A stretch of 64,000 nucleotides of DNA, from positions 61,193-125,192 of the forward strand of contig DATAUE010000028.1 in NCBI GenBank assembly GCA_036268425.1, read 5' to 3'. The translations under genes and the position numbers were made by a program. The notes below the pieces were generated by a model. It had not been told where the DNA came from. It ran no database searches and saw only the letters and a list, made by a program, of their open reading frames with translations. The stretch is from DATARH01 sp036268425. GTDB taxonomy: Bacteria > Pseudomonadota > Alphaproteobacteria > ATCC43930 > CGMCC-115725. Position 1 is the first letter of the stretch. The number at the start of each line of letters is the position of its first letter. Of this stretch, positions 8,776 through 19,053 are shown in pieces.

Positions 8776-9833
8776 GATGTCCGGCCTCCGACGCCAAATC
8801 TGGAACTGTCCATTGCCGCTGCTGTCGGCCAGGCCGGCGCCGCGGTACGCTCCCCCGCCCGCAGCCGAGCCGACCGGGCCCGCGGGTTGCCGGCAATTTC
8901 AGCCTCGCTGGGCCGTACGGGACGGCGGCCAAGCAGCCGAAAGCTCGGCGGCGGCGGTGTCGGCGCGAGCGGCGCATGCCGCGAGACGGCCGCACCCTCG
9001 GCGCTGCGCTGCCGCAGGAAATCCTTGCTGCGAGAATCCTCCAGCGAATGGAACGCCACCACCGCGAGCCGGCCGCCCGGCATCAGCACCCGCTCTGCGG
9101 CGGCGAGGCCGCGATCCAGTTCACCGAGTTCGTCGTTGACGGCAATGCGCAGCGCCTGAAACGTCCGCGTCGCCGAATCGAAACCAGGCTCCCGAGTCGG
9201 GATCGCGCTGCGCACGATCTCGGCGAGTTCGCCGGTGCGCCGGATCGGCGCGTGCTGCCGGGCCGCGACGATCGCCCGCGCCACACGGCGCGCAAAGCGC
9301 TCCTCGCCGAGCGAGCGAATAAGCTCGGTCAGGTCCTCTTCCGGCAGGCGCTCGACCAGATCGGCAGCGTTCGGTCCATCGCTGCCCATGCGCATGTCGA
9401 GAGGTCCGTCGAGGCGGAAGGAAAAGCCACGCTCGGCTCCGTCGAGCTGCATCGAGGAGACGCCGAGATCAAGCGCGATCCCGGCGATCGGTCCCGGCGT
9501 CGCGTCGCCAAGCAGCCGTTCCATATCGCCGAAACAACCTTCGATCAGTGTCAGGCGGCCTGGGTGCTGCGCCGCTAGTGCTGCACCGCGACGGACCGAA
9601 TCGGGGTCGCGATCGATGCCGACGACACGACATTCGGCCGCCGCCAGCAGCGCGGTGCTGTAGCCGCCGGCCCCGAACGTCCCGTCGACGTATATCGCTC
9701 CGTCGCGCGGCGAGAGGGCCGCCAGCACAGCATCAAGCAGCACCGGGACATGAGCGGATGCGGGCTGCTCCGCCGGCAGCGCAGACGGTTCGCGTCGCGA
9801 TTCGTTCTTTGGTTTGCGGCGCGGGCGCTTCAT
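8772..9833 (-). CDS. rsmH: RsmH (MraW), 16S rRNA m4C1402 methyltransferase
   Basis: SAM-dependent N4-methyltransferase acting on C1402 of 16S rRNA. 353 aa from the ATG at 9833, which overlaps the mraZ stop (ATGA). Motifs: HVPVLLDAVLAAL then YVDGTFGAGGYSTALL (SAM site), IALDLGVSSMQLDGAERGFS, DMRMG, and near the C terminus VAFHSLEDSRSKDFLRQRS. The N-terminal about 25 residues are basic and poorly conserved. It sits in its standard place between mraZ and ftsL. Confidence 0.96.
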   Translation of the reverse strand: MKRPRRKPKNESRREPSALPAEQPASAHVPVLLDAVLAALSPRDGAIYVDGTFGAGGYSTALLAAAECRVVGIDRDPDSVRRGAALAAQHPGRLTLIEGCFGDMERLLGDATPGPIAGIALDLGVSSMQLDGAERGFSFRLDGPLDMRMGSDGPNAADLVERLPEEDLTELIRSLGEERFARRVARAIVAARQHAPIRRTGELAEIVRSAIPTREPGFDSATRTFQALRIAVNDELGELDRGLAAAERVLMPGGRLAVVAFHSLEDSRSKDFLRQRSAEGAAVSRHAPLAPTPPPPSFRLLGRRPVRPSEAEIAGNPRARSARLRAGERTAAPAWPTAAAMDSSRFGVGGRTS

Positions 9834-10300
9834 GCTGGGCGCGGCGCCGCACCGCCGCGTGCCGGCAGCGTCACGCCCAGGCGGCGCGAGCGCTCGCGTA
9901 CCGCAGCGCTGTGTTCCTCGTAAGTACCCGGATTCCATAGCTGAAACGTCGCACCGCGCCCGACGAAAGCGATCTCATCGGTGATATTTGCGAGGTCTTT
10001 CAGACGTTCCGGCAGCACTATGCGTCCTTCGGCGTCGATAGATAAAGGATGCGAGTCAGCAAAGAGCTGAGTTAGACTCTCATAGTCGTCGGAAAATTGT
10101 TCGAGAGTTTCCAGGCGCTCCTGCATTACCTCCATCCGATCGCTTCCGGCACATTCGAGCGCCGGGAATCGAAAGGACGGAAAGGCTATCAGAAGATTAG
10201 GGACCCGGTTGGATGCTAAAGTGGAGCGAAAGGTCGCCGGCACTGAAGTACGCCCCTTGCGGTCGACCTTGTTCACATAAGTGGAAAAGAATAGTTCCAC
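9830..10300 (-). CDS. mraZ: MraZ, dcw-cluster transcriptional regulator
   Basis: DNA-binding protein of the SpoVT/AbrB fold that represses its own dcw promoter. Two AbrB-like repeats are visible: YVNKVDRKGRTSVPATFR near the N terminus and LSIDAEGRIVLPERLKDL in the second half. I prefer the GTG at 10300 (V-ELFFSTYVNK), because family members begin M-x-L-F-x-S-T-Y and a GGGGGA lies 5 nt upstream. An ATG at 10324 would add eight residues (MGERWGKK). The gene is followed by rsmH with a 4-bp overlap and preceded by TGGG boxes. Confidence 0.93.
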   Translation of the reverse strand: MELFFSTYVNKVDRKGRTSVPATFRSTLASNRVPNLLIAFPSFRFPALECAGSDRMEVMQERLETLEQFSDDYESLTQLFADSHPLSIDAEGRIVLPERLKDLANITDEIAFVGRGATFQLWNPGTYEEHSAAVRERSRRLGVTLPARGGAAPRPA

Positions 10301-10391
10301 TTTCTTCCCCCAACGCTCCCCCATTGACGATCGGCAAGAGGCGGCCCGGTAACACCATCTAATTCCCCCCAGAACGACGGCGTCTCGCCAA

Positions 10392-10431
10392 TGGGTAGAT
10401 ATGGGATATCATGGGAAAACGTGGGAGTCAA
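10392..10431 (-). promoter_or_regulatory. Candidate mraZ promoter overlapped by four MraZ boxes
   Basis: Four TGGG tetramers occur at exactly 10-bp spacing on the plus strand (10392, 10402, 10412, 10422), the spacing described for MraZ operators. On the minus strand a candidate sigma70 promoter, TTGACT (10431-10426), 17-nt spacer, TATCCC (10408-10403), runs through the same boxes. Bound MraZ would cover the promoter, consistent with autorepression. The boxes read on the strand opposite to transcription. The -10 match is weak. Confidence 0.65.
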
Positions 10432-10434
10432 ACC

Positions 10435-10460
10435 GGATTCGCAATATAGATTGCGAATCC
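10435..10460. promoter_or_regulatory. Perfect 26-bp palindrome just upstream of the mraZ -35
   Basis: Arms of 11 bp (GGATTCGCAAT / ATTGCGAATCC) are separated by ATAG. No T-run follows on either strand, so it does not look like a terminator. It ends 4 bp from the proposed -35. It may be an operator for an unidentified dimeric regulator. A second small palindrome, CCACAT-C-ATGTGG, lies at 10488-10500. The rest of 10461-10698 shows nothing else I can identify. Confidence 0.55.
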
Positions 10461-10698
10461 TAAATGTTCGAAAACTTGACGTTTCGCCCACATCATGTGG
10501 TTTGCCCATCGCATCGGAGCGATGACAGTAAAACCATGTTCTTATTATGTTCACGCCAAGACAAAGCACCGGCACTGTCGGCAACACGCCAACCTCCCTC
10601 GCGGTGTGAAGACCGCGACCCTACCAATACATGTCGATCTGAGCATTGATAGTATGCTTACTTTAGCTCGCACGCAACATATAGCGGTGAGGTAAACG

Positions 10699-11150
10699 CC
10701 AGACGGTCTGTAAGCCGGGTTCTGTCCCGCTGGGGGATTTTCCGGGCTAGCCCGGAAATACCACGGCGGGGATGGCCATTCATCTGGGACGCCCGTTACC
10801 GGACGCCTCGCGCAACCGACCCGAGCAGCGGCGCAAAGACCCGCCCGGCACAGGTTTTGAGGCTGTGCCTGCCGCTCCTACTTGGTTTTGCTCCCGGTGG
10901 GGTTTGCCCTGCCAGCACCGTTGCCGGCGCCGCGGTGCGCTCTTACCGCACCATTTCACCCGTGCCGCCCACAAAATCCCATGAGGTCGCCCTCCGGGAT
11001 GGCATGGGTCTGGCGGTATGTTTTCTGTGGCACTTTCCCTAAGGTCGCCCCCGCCGGCCGTTAGCCGGCACCGTGTCTTTGTGGAGCCCGGACTTTCCTC
11101 CCTCCCTGCCGGCGCGAACCGGCGTGAAGAGCGGCCATCCGACCGTCTGG
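10699..11150 (-). ncRNA. rnpB: RNase P RNA (bacterial class A)
   Basis: Catalytic RNA of RNase P, which matures tRNA 5' ends. On the minus strand the 5' end CCAGACGGTC (11150-11141) pairs perfectly with GACCGTCTGG at the 3' end (10708-10699) as helix P1. The invariant GAGGAAAGTCCGGGCTCC block occurs soon after the 5' end, and the 3' region reads AGAACCCGGCTTACAG, both hallmarks of bacterial rnpB. Length about 452 nt. rnpB upstream of mraZ is usual in alphaproteobacteria. Confidence 0.95.
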
Positions 11151-11156
11151 CGTGGG

Positions 11157-11187
11157 ATTATGTGAGCCGCGCCGCGCAGTCTGTCAA
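11157..11187 (-). promoter_or_regulatory. Candidate rnpB promoter
   Basis: On the minus strand TTGACA (11187-11182) and CATAAT (11162-11157) are separated by 19 nt, and the proposed RNA 5' end is 7 nt below the -10. The hexamers are near consensus and the start-site spacing is right, but the spacer is longer than the usual 17 nt. Confidence 0.5.
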
Positions 11188-11207
11188 AGCCTTATGCTGC
11201 TCCGGCT

Positions 11208-11444
11208 TTAAGGCGGCGGTGAGTCGATCGGCGAATGGGGCGGCGAGATCCGCCGCCGGCGCAAGGCGACCCAGAACAAAAATCCCGACAATCCCAGAAT
11301 GGCGGCCGCGATCGGCAGCGCTATCAGCGCCATTTCGGCGAATTGCCGGTCACTGAGGATGCTGATCCCGACGACCAGAAAACAGCCGCCTGGCAACAGC
11401 AGCAGAATTGCGAACAGCAGGGCGGCGATCTGGCCGCCGGTCAT
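11208..11444 (-). CDS. Small membrane protein, last gene of the radical SAM/Lgt-like operon
   Basis: 78 aa with two hydrophobic helices (about 6-30 and 37-60), a short polar turn between them, and a basic, proline-rich tail (RRRRISPPHSP). No catalytic motif. The start overlaps the stop of the radical SAM gene by 4 bp (ATGA), which supports both its reality and co-translation. It may anchor or partner the radical SAM enzyme at the membrane; that is inference from the operon. No named family recognised. Confidence 0.7.
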   Translation of the reverse strand: MTGGQIAALLFAILLLLPGGCFLVVGISILSDRQFAEMALIALPIAAAILGLSGFLFWVALRRRRISPPHSPIDSPPP

Positions 11445-12892
11445 GCCGTTGTCCTGCGATCAAGGGCGGCCAATCCCGGCCGGTGAAACATGTTGTAGGT
11501 ATCGAATGGAATGACCCGGCCGTCATCCGTTACAAAATGAATGCACGAGCGCTTGACGCCCGCCAGGCAGAAATTGAAACGGTCGAGAAAGCTGACGACG
11601 GTGACACGGAATACCCTGTCATAACCAATCTCTGCCGGCGCCTCGACCAAGGGCAGGCAGCACAAGACTTCGTGCAACACATTGGCCGATTGCTGCCCGG
11701 CGCAAGACAGCGACAATAATTCGACCAGCAACCTGCGCATCTCCGGGTGCCCTTCAAAGGTCACTGAATTCGGCGCGCCTTGCACCAGCATCTGTTGTGG
11801 AAACAAATGCGTCAGCGGCCTGACCTCACCGCCGGCCCGCAAGCCATACCCGATCGAGATCGCATCGGGGTTGCACGGCAGCGGGATCAGGTCGTCTTCG
11901 CCAAAGACACCCCATTGCTCGAGGATCGCGCGGCGGATTTCCGACAGCACGATGCGGTCCCGGCGTGGGTCGTAATCGTCGTTGCGCCCGACATCCTGCA
12001 CCGGCTGAAACGTCACGCCGCGCACGCAGGGGCGCGCCTGCGCATAGCGCAGCACATCGCCGATCTCACGATCGTTGACGCCTTTGCGGATGACGCACAC
12101 CAATGTCGTCGAAATCCCCGCAGCATCGAGCGCATCGAGTGCGCGCTCGCGCACCCGACGCAAATCGGCGCCCCGGATCGTCTGCAACGCCAACGCGGAT
12201 AGCGCATCGAATTGCAGGTAAACCTCGAACCCGCGCTTCATTTCGGCCAGAGCCGCGACAAAACCGGGGTCGTTGGCGATCCGGATGCCGTTGGTGTTCA
12301 GCATCACGTGGCGGATCGGCCGGCGCCGCGCCGCGTGCAGAATATCGAGGATCTGCGGGTGCAGCGTCGGCTCGCCGCCGGAAATCTGCAGCAGATCGGG
12401 CTGCCCTTCGCTTTCAACCAGCAGGTCGAGCATCGTCTCGATTTGCGCCAGGCTGCGCGTCCCGCTTTTGGCCGGGGACGAGCCGGCAAAGCAGGTCGGG
12501 CAGGTCAAATTGCAATGCTCGTTGATTTCAATCAGCGCGAGGCAACTGTGCTGCTCGTGGTCCGGGCAGAGCCCGCAATCGTAAGGGCAGCCTTTATCGA
12601 TCCGGGTGTGAAACTTGAGCGGCATATCCCCGGGCTTGAGGAAATCGCGGCAACGCTTCCAGTAATTCGCCTCGCTCGACACCAGCGTCTTTTGTACGCC
12701 GTGCTCGACGCAGCGCTTTATGTAAAAGACTGCTTCGCCTTCCTGCACGATTTTGGCCGGGACCAGCACGAGACAGGTCTCGCACAATGATGTCGTCTGC
12801 CCGAGAAACACATAAGGCCGCGCCTTGCGTGACGCCGGCGCAGGCGTTTCACTCAGGAGGGCACCGGCGGCAATGGCTGACTGTGTCGGCAT
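11441..12892 (-). CDS. Radical SAM protein of the Tes/MJ0619 (tetraether lipid synthase-like) type
   Basis: 483 aa. The N-terminal metal-binding region has SLCETC (C37, C40) and KRCVEHG (C61). Then come KGCPYDCGLCPDHEQHSC (C102, C106, C109, C117) and the radical SAM CX3CX2C cluster in EHCNLTCPTCFA (C127, C131, C134), followed by ISGGEPTLHP (about 170-179). The C-terminal region has KRSCIHFVTDDGRVIPFDTY. This order of Cys clusters is that of archaeal MJ0619 and of Tes, which joins lipid tails by radical C-C coupling. Bacterial homologues exist, but their substrates are largely unproven. It overlaps the Lgt-like gene by 40 bp and the small membrane gene by 4 bp. Family assignment is strong; lipid as substrate is inference. 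Confidence 0.85.
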   Translation of the reverse strand: MPTQSAIAAGALLSETPAPASRKARPYVFLGQTTSLCETCLVLVPAKIVQEGEAVFYIKRCVEHGVQKTLVSSEANYWKRCRDFLKPGDMPLKFHTRIDKGCPYDCGLCPDHEQHSCLALIEINEHCNLTCPTCFAGSSPAKSGTRSLAQIETMLDLLVESEGQPDLLQISGGEPTLHPQILDILHAARRRPIRHVMLNTNGIRIANDPGFVAALAEMKRGFEVYLQFDALSALALQTIRGADLRRVRERALDALDAAGISTTLVCVIRKGVNDREIGDVLRYAQARPCVRGVTFQPVQDVGRNDDYDPRRDRIVLSEIRRAILEQWGVFGEDDLIPLPCNPDAISIGYGLRAGGEVRPLTHLFPQQMLVQGAPNSVTFEGHPEMRRLLVELLSLSCAGQQSANVLHEVLCCLPLVEAPAEIGYDRVFRVTVVSFLDRFNFCLAGVKRSCIHFVTDDGRVIPFDTYNMFHRPGLAALDRRTTA

Positions 12893-13569
12893 GGCTGGCG
12901 CAACTCCCGACAGGCAAAGACAAGCGCGTAGCCGATCAACGCGAGCGATAACAGATGAAACAGATTAAACGGCCCAATCACTGTGCCGTACGGCTTGAGG
13001 AATTCCCACGCAAAACGCTGGGTGGCGTAGACCCCGATAAACAGGTAGAAGCCGATACGCGGCACTGCGTCGCCACCGCGTCGCAGCATCATTAGAAAAA
13101 CCGCAAAAAACGCTGCCATTGTCACGGATTCGTAAAGCTGCACTGGGTGGCGCAGCACGCCGTCGCCGAAATCGACGCCCCACGGCAATGTCGTCGGGGT
13201 GCCGTAGGTCATGTCGTCGAGGCCGGCGAAAAAGCACCCGATCCGGCCGACCGCGATCGCCGCCGCCAGCGGCAGGACAAGGCGCAGCCCGGTCGAGCCA
13301 GCGATCCCACTGCGCCATTTCAGTGTCTCGATCGCGATTATGCCGCCGGCCAGCGCCCCCTCGATGCTGCGGCCGACACCGCCGACACCGCTGAGCCAGA
13401 GATTGCCCGACCCGGCGAGATAGGCGCCGACCGTCACGCCGGCCGATGCCGTCGCAATGTAAAGCGGATGTACCTGCCACGGCTGAGGCGCATGCGCCAT
13501 CGGCGCAAACCGCAGCACCGCAACCCCCGTCAACAGCGCCAGCACGTCGAAAACCGTATGGATCAGCAT
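12853..13569 (-). CDS. Lgt-like membrane protein (prolipoprotein diacylglyceryl transferase family)
   Basis: 238 aa from the ATG at 13569; the open frame extends 26 residues further into the LysR gene but the family-like part starts here. About seven membrane segments. Lgt landmarks are present but altered: GRIGCFFAG (108-116; true Lgt has GRxGNFxNG), TLPWGVDFGD, RHPVQLYE (140-147; Lgt HPxQLYE), and QRFAWEFLKPY (184-194). The Asn of the signature is Cys here, and the usual R-x-P-D after the last Arg is missing. It is therefore probably a paralogue that binds phospholipid rather than the essential lipoprotein enzyme. Partnership with the downstream radical SAM gene is inferred from overlap. 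Confidence 0.8.
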   Translation of the reverse strand: MLIHTVFDVLALLTGVAVLRFAPMAHAPQPWQVHPLYIATASAGVTVGAYLAGSGNLWLSGVGGVGRSIEGALAGGIIAIETLKWRSGIAGSTGLRLVLPLAAAIAVGRIGCFFAGLDDMTYGTPTTLPWGVDFGDGVLRHPVQLYESVTMAAFFAVFLMMLRRGGDAVPRIGFYLFIGVYATQRFAWEFLKPYGTVIGPFNLFHLLSLALIGYALVFACRELRQPCRHSQPLPPVPS

Positions 13570-13576
13570 CGTTTGA

Positions 13577-14491
13577 TCAGCATGGCGGCCCCTCGGCGAG
13601 ACGCCGGGCCAGCGTAACAAAGCCGCGCACCGCGGCGGTATGCTCATCTCGCCGGGTCGCTAGATTGAGCGGTGCGCTGAGGCGGGCCGATGAGTGCAGC
13701 GGCCGATAAACCACGCCTTCTGCCTCCAGCCGGCTCATCGATGCCGGCACCAGGGTCACACCAAGCCCGGCGGCAACCAGGCTCAAGGTCGACAGCATGC
13801 GCGGCGCCTCCTGGCCGATCTCGGGGCTGAAACCGGCGCGGTCGCAGGCGGCGATGATCGCGTCGTGCAACCCCGGTCCGACCGGCCGCCGATAAAGAAT
13901 AAAAACATCGTGCGCCAGCGCGGCCAGATCGATCGGTGACGTGTCCGAGGCAGCCAGGCGATGTCCGCTCGGCAAGGCCGCGACCATCGGCTCGTCAAGC
14001 ACCGGATACACCGCGAGATGGCTTCCGGCAGCCACCGGCGAGCGTACAAAGGCGACATCGATCTGTTCGCGGCGCAGCGCCTCGACCAGTTCGACCGTGC
14101 CGCTTTCTTCGAGCGCCAGCGCGACTAGCGGATGACGCTCACGAAAGGCGCGGATGACGCGCGGCACAAACGGTTGAAACGACGCCGAACTGGTAAAGCC
14201 AAGGCCGATCCGCCCGCTCTCGCCGCGCGCCGCCTGCCGCGTCGTGGCGATGGCCGCCTCGGCGCGCGCCAGGATCGCCCGTGCATCGTCGAGCAGCGCC
14301 TTGCCGGCCGAGGTCAGTTCGACACCGCGCGGCTTGCGGCGGAGCAGCACGACGTCAAGTTCGCGTTCGAGCGCGCGTATCTGCTGGCTGAGCGGCGGCT
14401 GCTGAATGCCGAGCCGTTCCGCCGCGCGAGTAACGTGCCCTTCCTCGGCGACGGCGACGAAATAGCGAAGGTGACGCAACTCCATATTCAT
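13577..14491 (-). CDS. LysR-family transcriptional regulator
   Basis: 304 aa. The N-terminal winged helix-turn-helix reads ELRHLRYFVAVAEEGHVTRA...QPPLSQQIRALE, followed by the usual linker and a periplasmic-binding-protein-like effector domain from about residue 92 (IGLGFTSSASF). It resembles aromatic-compound regulators of the CatR/BenM kind, but the effector cannot be told. It ends 7 bp before the Lgt-like gene on the same strand, so it probably heads that operon. An AT-rich stretch upstream (14492-14530) would hold the promoter. ATG at 14491 or 14485 are both possible; no clear ribosome site. Confidence 0.9.
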   Translation of the reverse strand: MNMELRHLRYFVAVAEEGHVTRAAERLGIQQPPLSQQIRALERELDVVLLRRKPRGVELTSAGKALLDDARAILARAEAAIATTRQAARGESGRIGLGFTSSASFQPFVPRVIRAFRERHPLVALALEESGTVELVEALRREQIDVAFVRSPVAAGSHLAVYPVLDEPMVAALPSGHRLAASDTSPIDLAALAHDVFILYRRPVGPGLHDAIIAACDRAGFSPEIGQEAPRMLSTLSLVAAGLGVTLVPASMSRLEAEGVVYRPLHSSARLSAPLNLATRRDEHTAAVRGFVTLARRLAEGPPC

Positions 14492-14601
14492 ATTTATAAA
14501 ATATCAAAATAGATTGATCCATATATTAGACAGGCATCATTTCCCTCTCTACGTTTCGATCACGGCCTGCGCCGGGATGACAAACCTGGGAGAAGGATGC
14601 A

Positions 14602-14817
14602 ATGGCAAGCGAAGCCAGATTGCTGATGCGGCAGTTCCTCGAATGGGTCGGTGCTCGCCCGCGCCGCGTCGTCGAGGCGCGCACCGCGTGGAGCAGCACT
14701 TGTCCTCTCAACTGCGCCTGGGAAGACGCGCTGACCGACGATCTGGTCGCGCTGACCCGTGATGGCCGGGTCAGCCTGACGGCGCGCGGCCAGGGCTGGC
14801 TCGACGCTGTGGGATAA
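14602..14817 (+). CDS. Small hypothetical protein
   Basis: 71 aa, preceded by GGAGAAGGATGCA, a good ribosome site. The sequence (MASEARLLMRQFLEWV...TDDLVALTRDGRVSLTARGQGWL) looks like a compact helical protein whose second half resembles the recognition part and wing of a winged helix. No family recognised. It stands alone between the LysR gene and acnA. The 141 bp to acnA hold no other gene that I see. Confidence 0.6.
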   Translation: MASEARLLMRQFLEWVGARPRRVVEARTAWSSTCPLNCAWEDALTDDLVALTRDGRVSLTARGQGWLDAVG

Positions 14818-14958
14818 CCGAAACCCGGCGGATAAAGGGCCGCTCCAACTCGTGCATCGCTTTCCGCAACCGGCAGGCTATAACGCCGCCTTGATCAGCC
14901 AGCGCAGGGCGGTATCGTAGCCGCCAGCCGCCGCCATGCCATCGACAGGAGACCGCTT

Positions 14959-17652
<2,694 letters not shown>

Positions 17653-17661
17653 CGGTTTATT

Positions 17662-17686
17662 CCCTCTCCCGCATTGCGGGAGAGGG
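17662..17686. terminator. Hairpin between convergent acnA and EamA genes
   Basis: CCCTCTCCCGC-ATT-GCGGGAGAGGG, an 11-bp perfect inverted repeat. It lies 10 bp after the acnA stop, with the convergent gene ending 39 bp further on. There is no long T-run, so termination strength is uncertain. The same CCCTCTCCC/GGGAGAGGG core occurs in the hairpin at 24081-24104. Confidence 0.5.
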
Positions 17687-17724
17687 TGCTCCGGATAACC
17701 GCGGAAACGGGTGCGGGTATCCGA

Positions 17725-18663
17725 TCAGGACATGGCGGCCTTACGCGACAGCGCATGCGTCAGAATGCCGGTCACAATCAATGCGCCGCCGAGCGCGCGG
17801 CTCGGGGTCACCGCTTCGCCGAGCAACAGAGTGCCGATCAGCACGACGGTGACCAGTTCCACATTGGCGAGGATCGCAAAGCTGCTCGCACCGAGACGCG
17901 GCACGCTGTACGAGAACAGGGTTATCGTCAGTGCGCCGGGGCCCAGCGCGACAAACAGCAGCAATAGCCATCCGCTCAAACTGCTCGGCATATCGAGGCC
18001 GGTAAACGCCGCCGCCACCCCGAACGTCACGGTCATGCCGGCGAACAGACTGCCGGCGCCAATCAGCGGGTTGTACCGCCGCAACAGTCGCGCATTGGCT
18101 GCGAGGTAAAGCGCATAGATGAACGGCGCCGGCACAGCCCAAGCAAGGCCGCTGACCGCGATCGTGCCGCGGCTCAAGCCAGGCCCGGCGATCAGCCCGG
18201 CCCCAAGCAAAATCACTGCGACGCAGACCACCGCAACAGGCCGGATCGGTTCTTTAAAAACAAAGCGGTCGAGCATCAGCGTGACCGCCGGATAAGTATA
18301 AAACAACAGAACTGCGATGCTGGTTTCGAGCGTCTCGAGGCTTTGCCAGAAACACAGAGTCTGCGCCGCGCCGAGCGTCGCACCGACGAGCGCGATGCGC
18401 CACGCGCCACCGCGCCAAGCCCGCATCACGCCCAGCCCGCTGGCGCCCGCGGCCAGGGTCAGCACAAAGAGGGCAACTGAATACCGCCAAAGAAGCATTG
18501 ACGGCGGGCTTAATCCGTCGGCATAAAGTTTCTGGGCGACCAGCGGCATAACGCCGACCAGGGCACTACCCGAGACCGCGGCCAGCGCCGCGGGCCTTGC
18601 CTGCGACTCGCCGACATTCAATTTGCGTGCTCGACGCGTAAGAACGGGAGTTCTTTCGGTCAA
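17725..18663 (-). CDS. DMT-superfamily (EamA) transporter
   Basis: 312 aa inner-membrane protein with about ten hydrophobic helices arranged as two EamA repeats. The first ends with ETSIAVLLFYTYPAVTLMLDRFVFKEP and the second with FAILANVELVTVVLIGTLLLGEAVTP, the typical repeat ends. Substrate cannot be inferred; the family exports metabolites, amino acids or drugs. A 20-30 residue polar N terminus precedes the first helix. Convergent with acnA and divergent from the small gene at 18691. Confidence 0.88.
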   Translation of the reverse strand: MTERTPVLTRRARKLNVGESQARPAALAAVSGSALVGVMPLVAQKLYADGLSPPSMLLWRYSVALFVLTLAAGASGLGVMRAWRGGAWRIALVGATLGAAQTLCFWQSLETLETSIAVLLFYTYPAVTLMLDRFVFKEPIRPVAVVCVAVILLGAGLIAGPGLSRGTIAVSGLAWAVPAPFIYALYLAANARLLRRYNPLIGAGSLFAGMTVTFGVAAAFTGLDMPSSLSGWLLLLFVALGPGALTITLFSYSVPRLGASSFAILANVELVTVVLIGTLLLGEAVTPSRALGGALIVTGILTHALSRKAAMS

Positions 18664-18690
18664 CGGATCGTTCGCAGGTGAGCGTGTTCG

Positions 18691-19053
18691 ATGAGCTCGA
18701 TGGACATTTCAATAACCACGGTCGTAATAACCGTTGCGGTTGCCATCACGGTGATCGTCTTGATCGTCGCATGGCGGCGGCAATACCATAATTTGCTTTC
18801 TGTATTGCTGTTCGCCAGCATCGCCGCGGGTGCGATCGCCGTGACGGCATTTCAAGTTGACCAGTATTGGCAGGAAAGAGCATCCGATCGCCGGGTGACG
18901 CAGTCGCAGGCGCCGGCTGTCCTGCCGACCGGTCAACAAGTCGCGCCCCCGCCACGAGCGCCGGTGATATTGCCGGAGCCCCCGCCAATGATGCGCGGCC
19001 CGACCGGCGGCGCGGCGCCAGCGGTCGCGCGCAATCCCTACGGCAGATCGTGA
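18691..19053 (+). CDS. Hypothetical membrane protein with proline-rich tail
   Basis: 120 aa: two hydrophobic helices (about 8-28 and 37-55), then a polar linker and a Pro-rich periplasmic or cytoplasmic tail (VAPPPRAPVILPEPPPMM). No conserved motif. Its last 16 bp overlap the end of the convergent PheC-like gene. The ribosome site is poor, so the call rests on the coherent membrane topology. Confidence 0.5.
   Translation: MSSMDISITTVVITVAVAITVIVLIVAWRRQYHNLLSVLLFASIAAGAIAVTAFQVDQYWQERASDRRVTQSQAPAVLPTGQQVAPPPRAPVILPEPPPMMRGPTGGAAPAVARNPYGRS

Noticed and set aside
10392..10425. A CRISPR-like or minisatellite array upstream of mraZ
   Set aside because: Only 4-bp units repeat at a 10-bp period, without a long repeat; MraZ boxes explain them. 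No CRISPR array was seen anywhere in the window.
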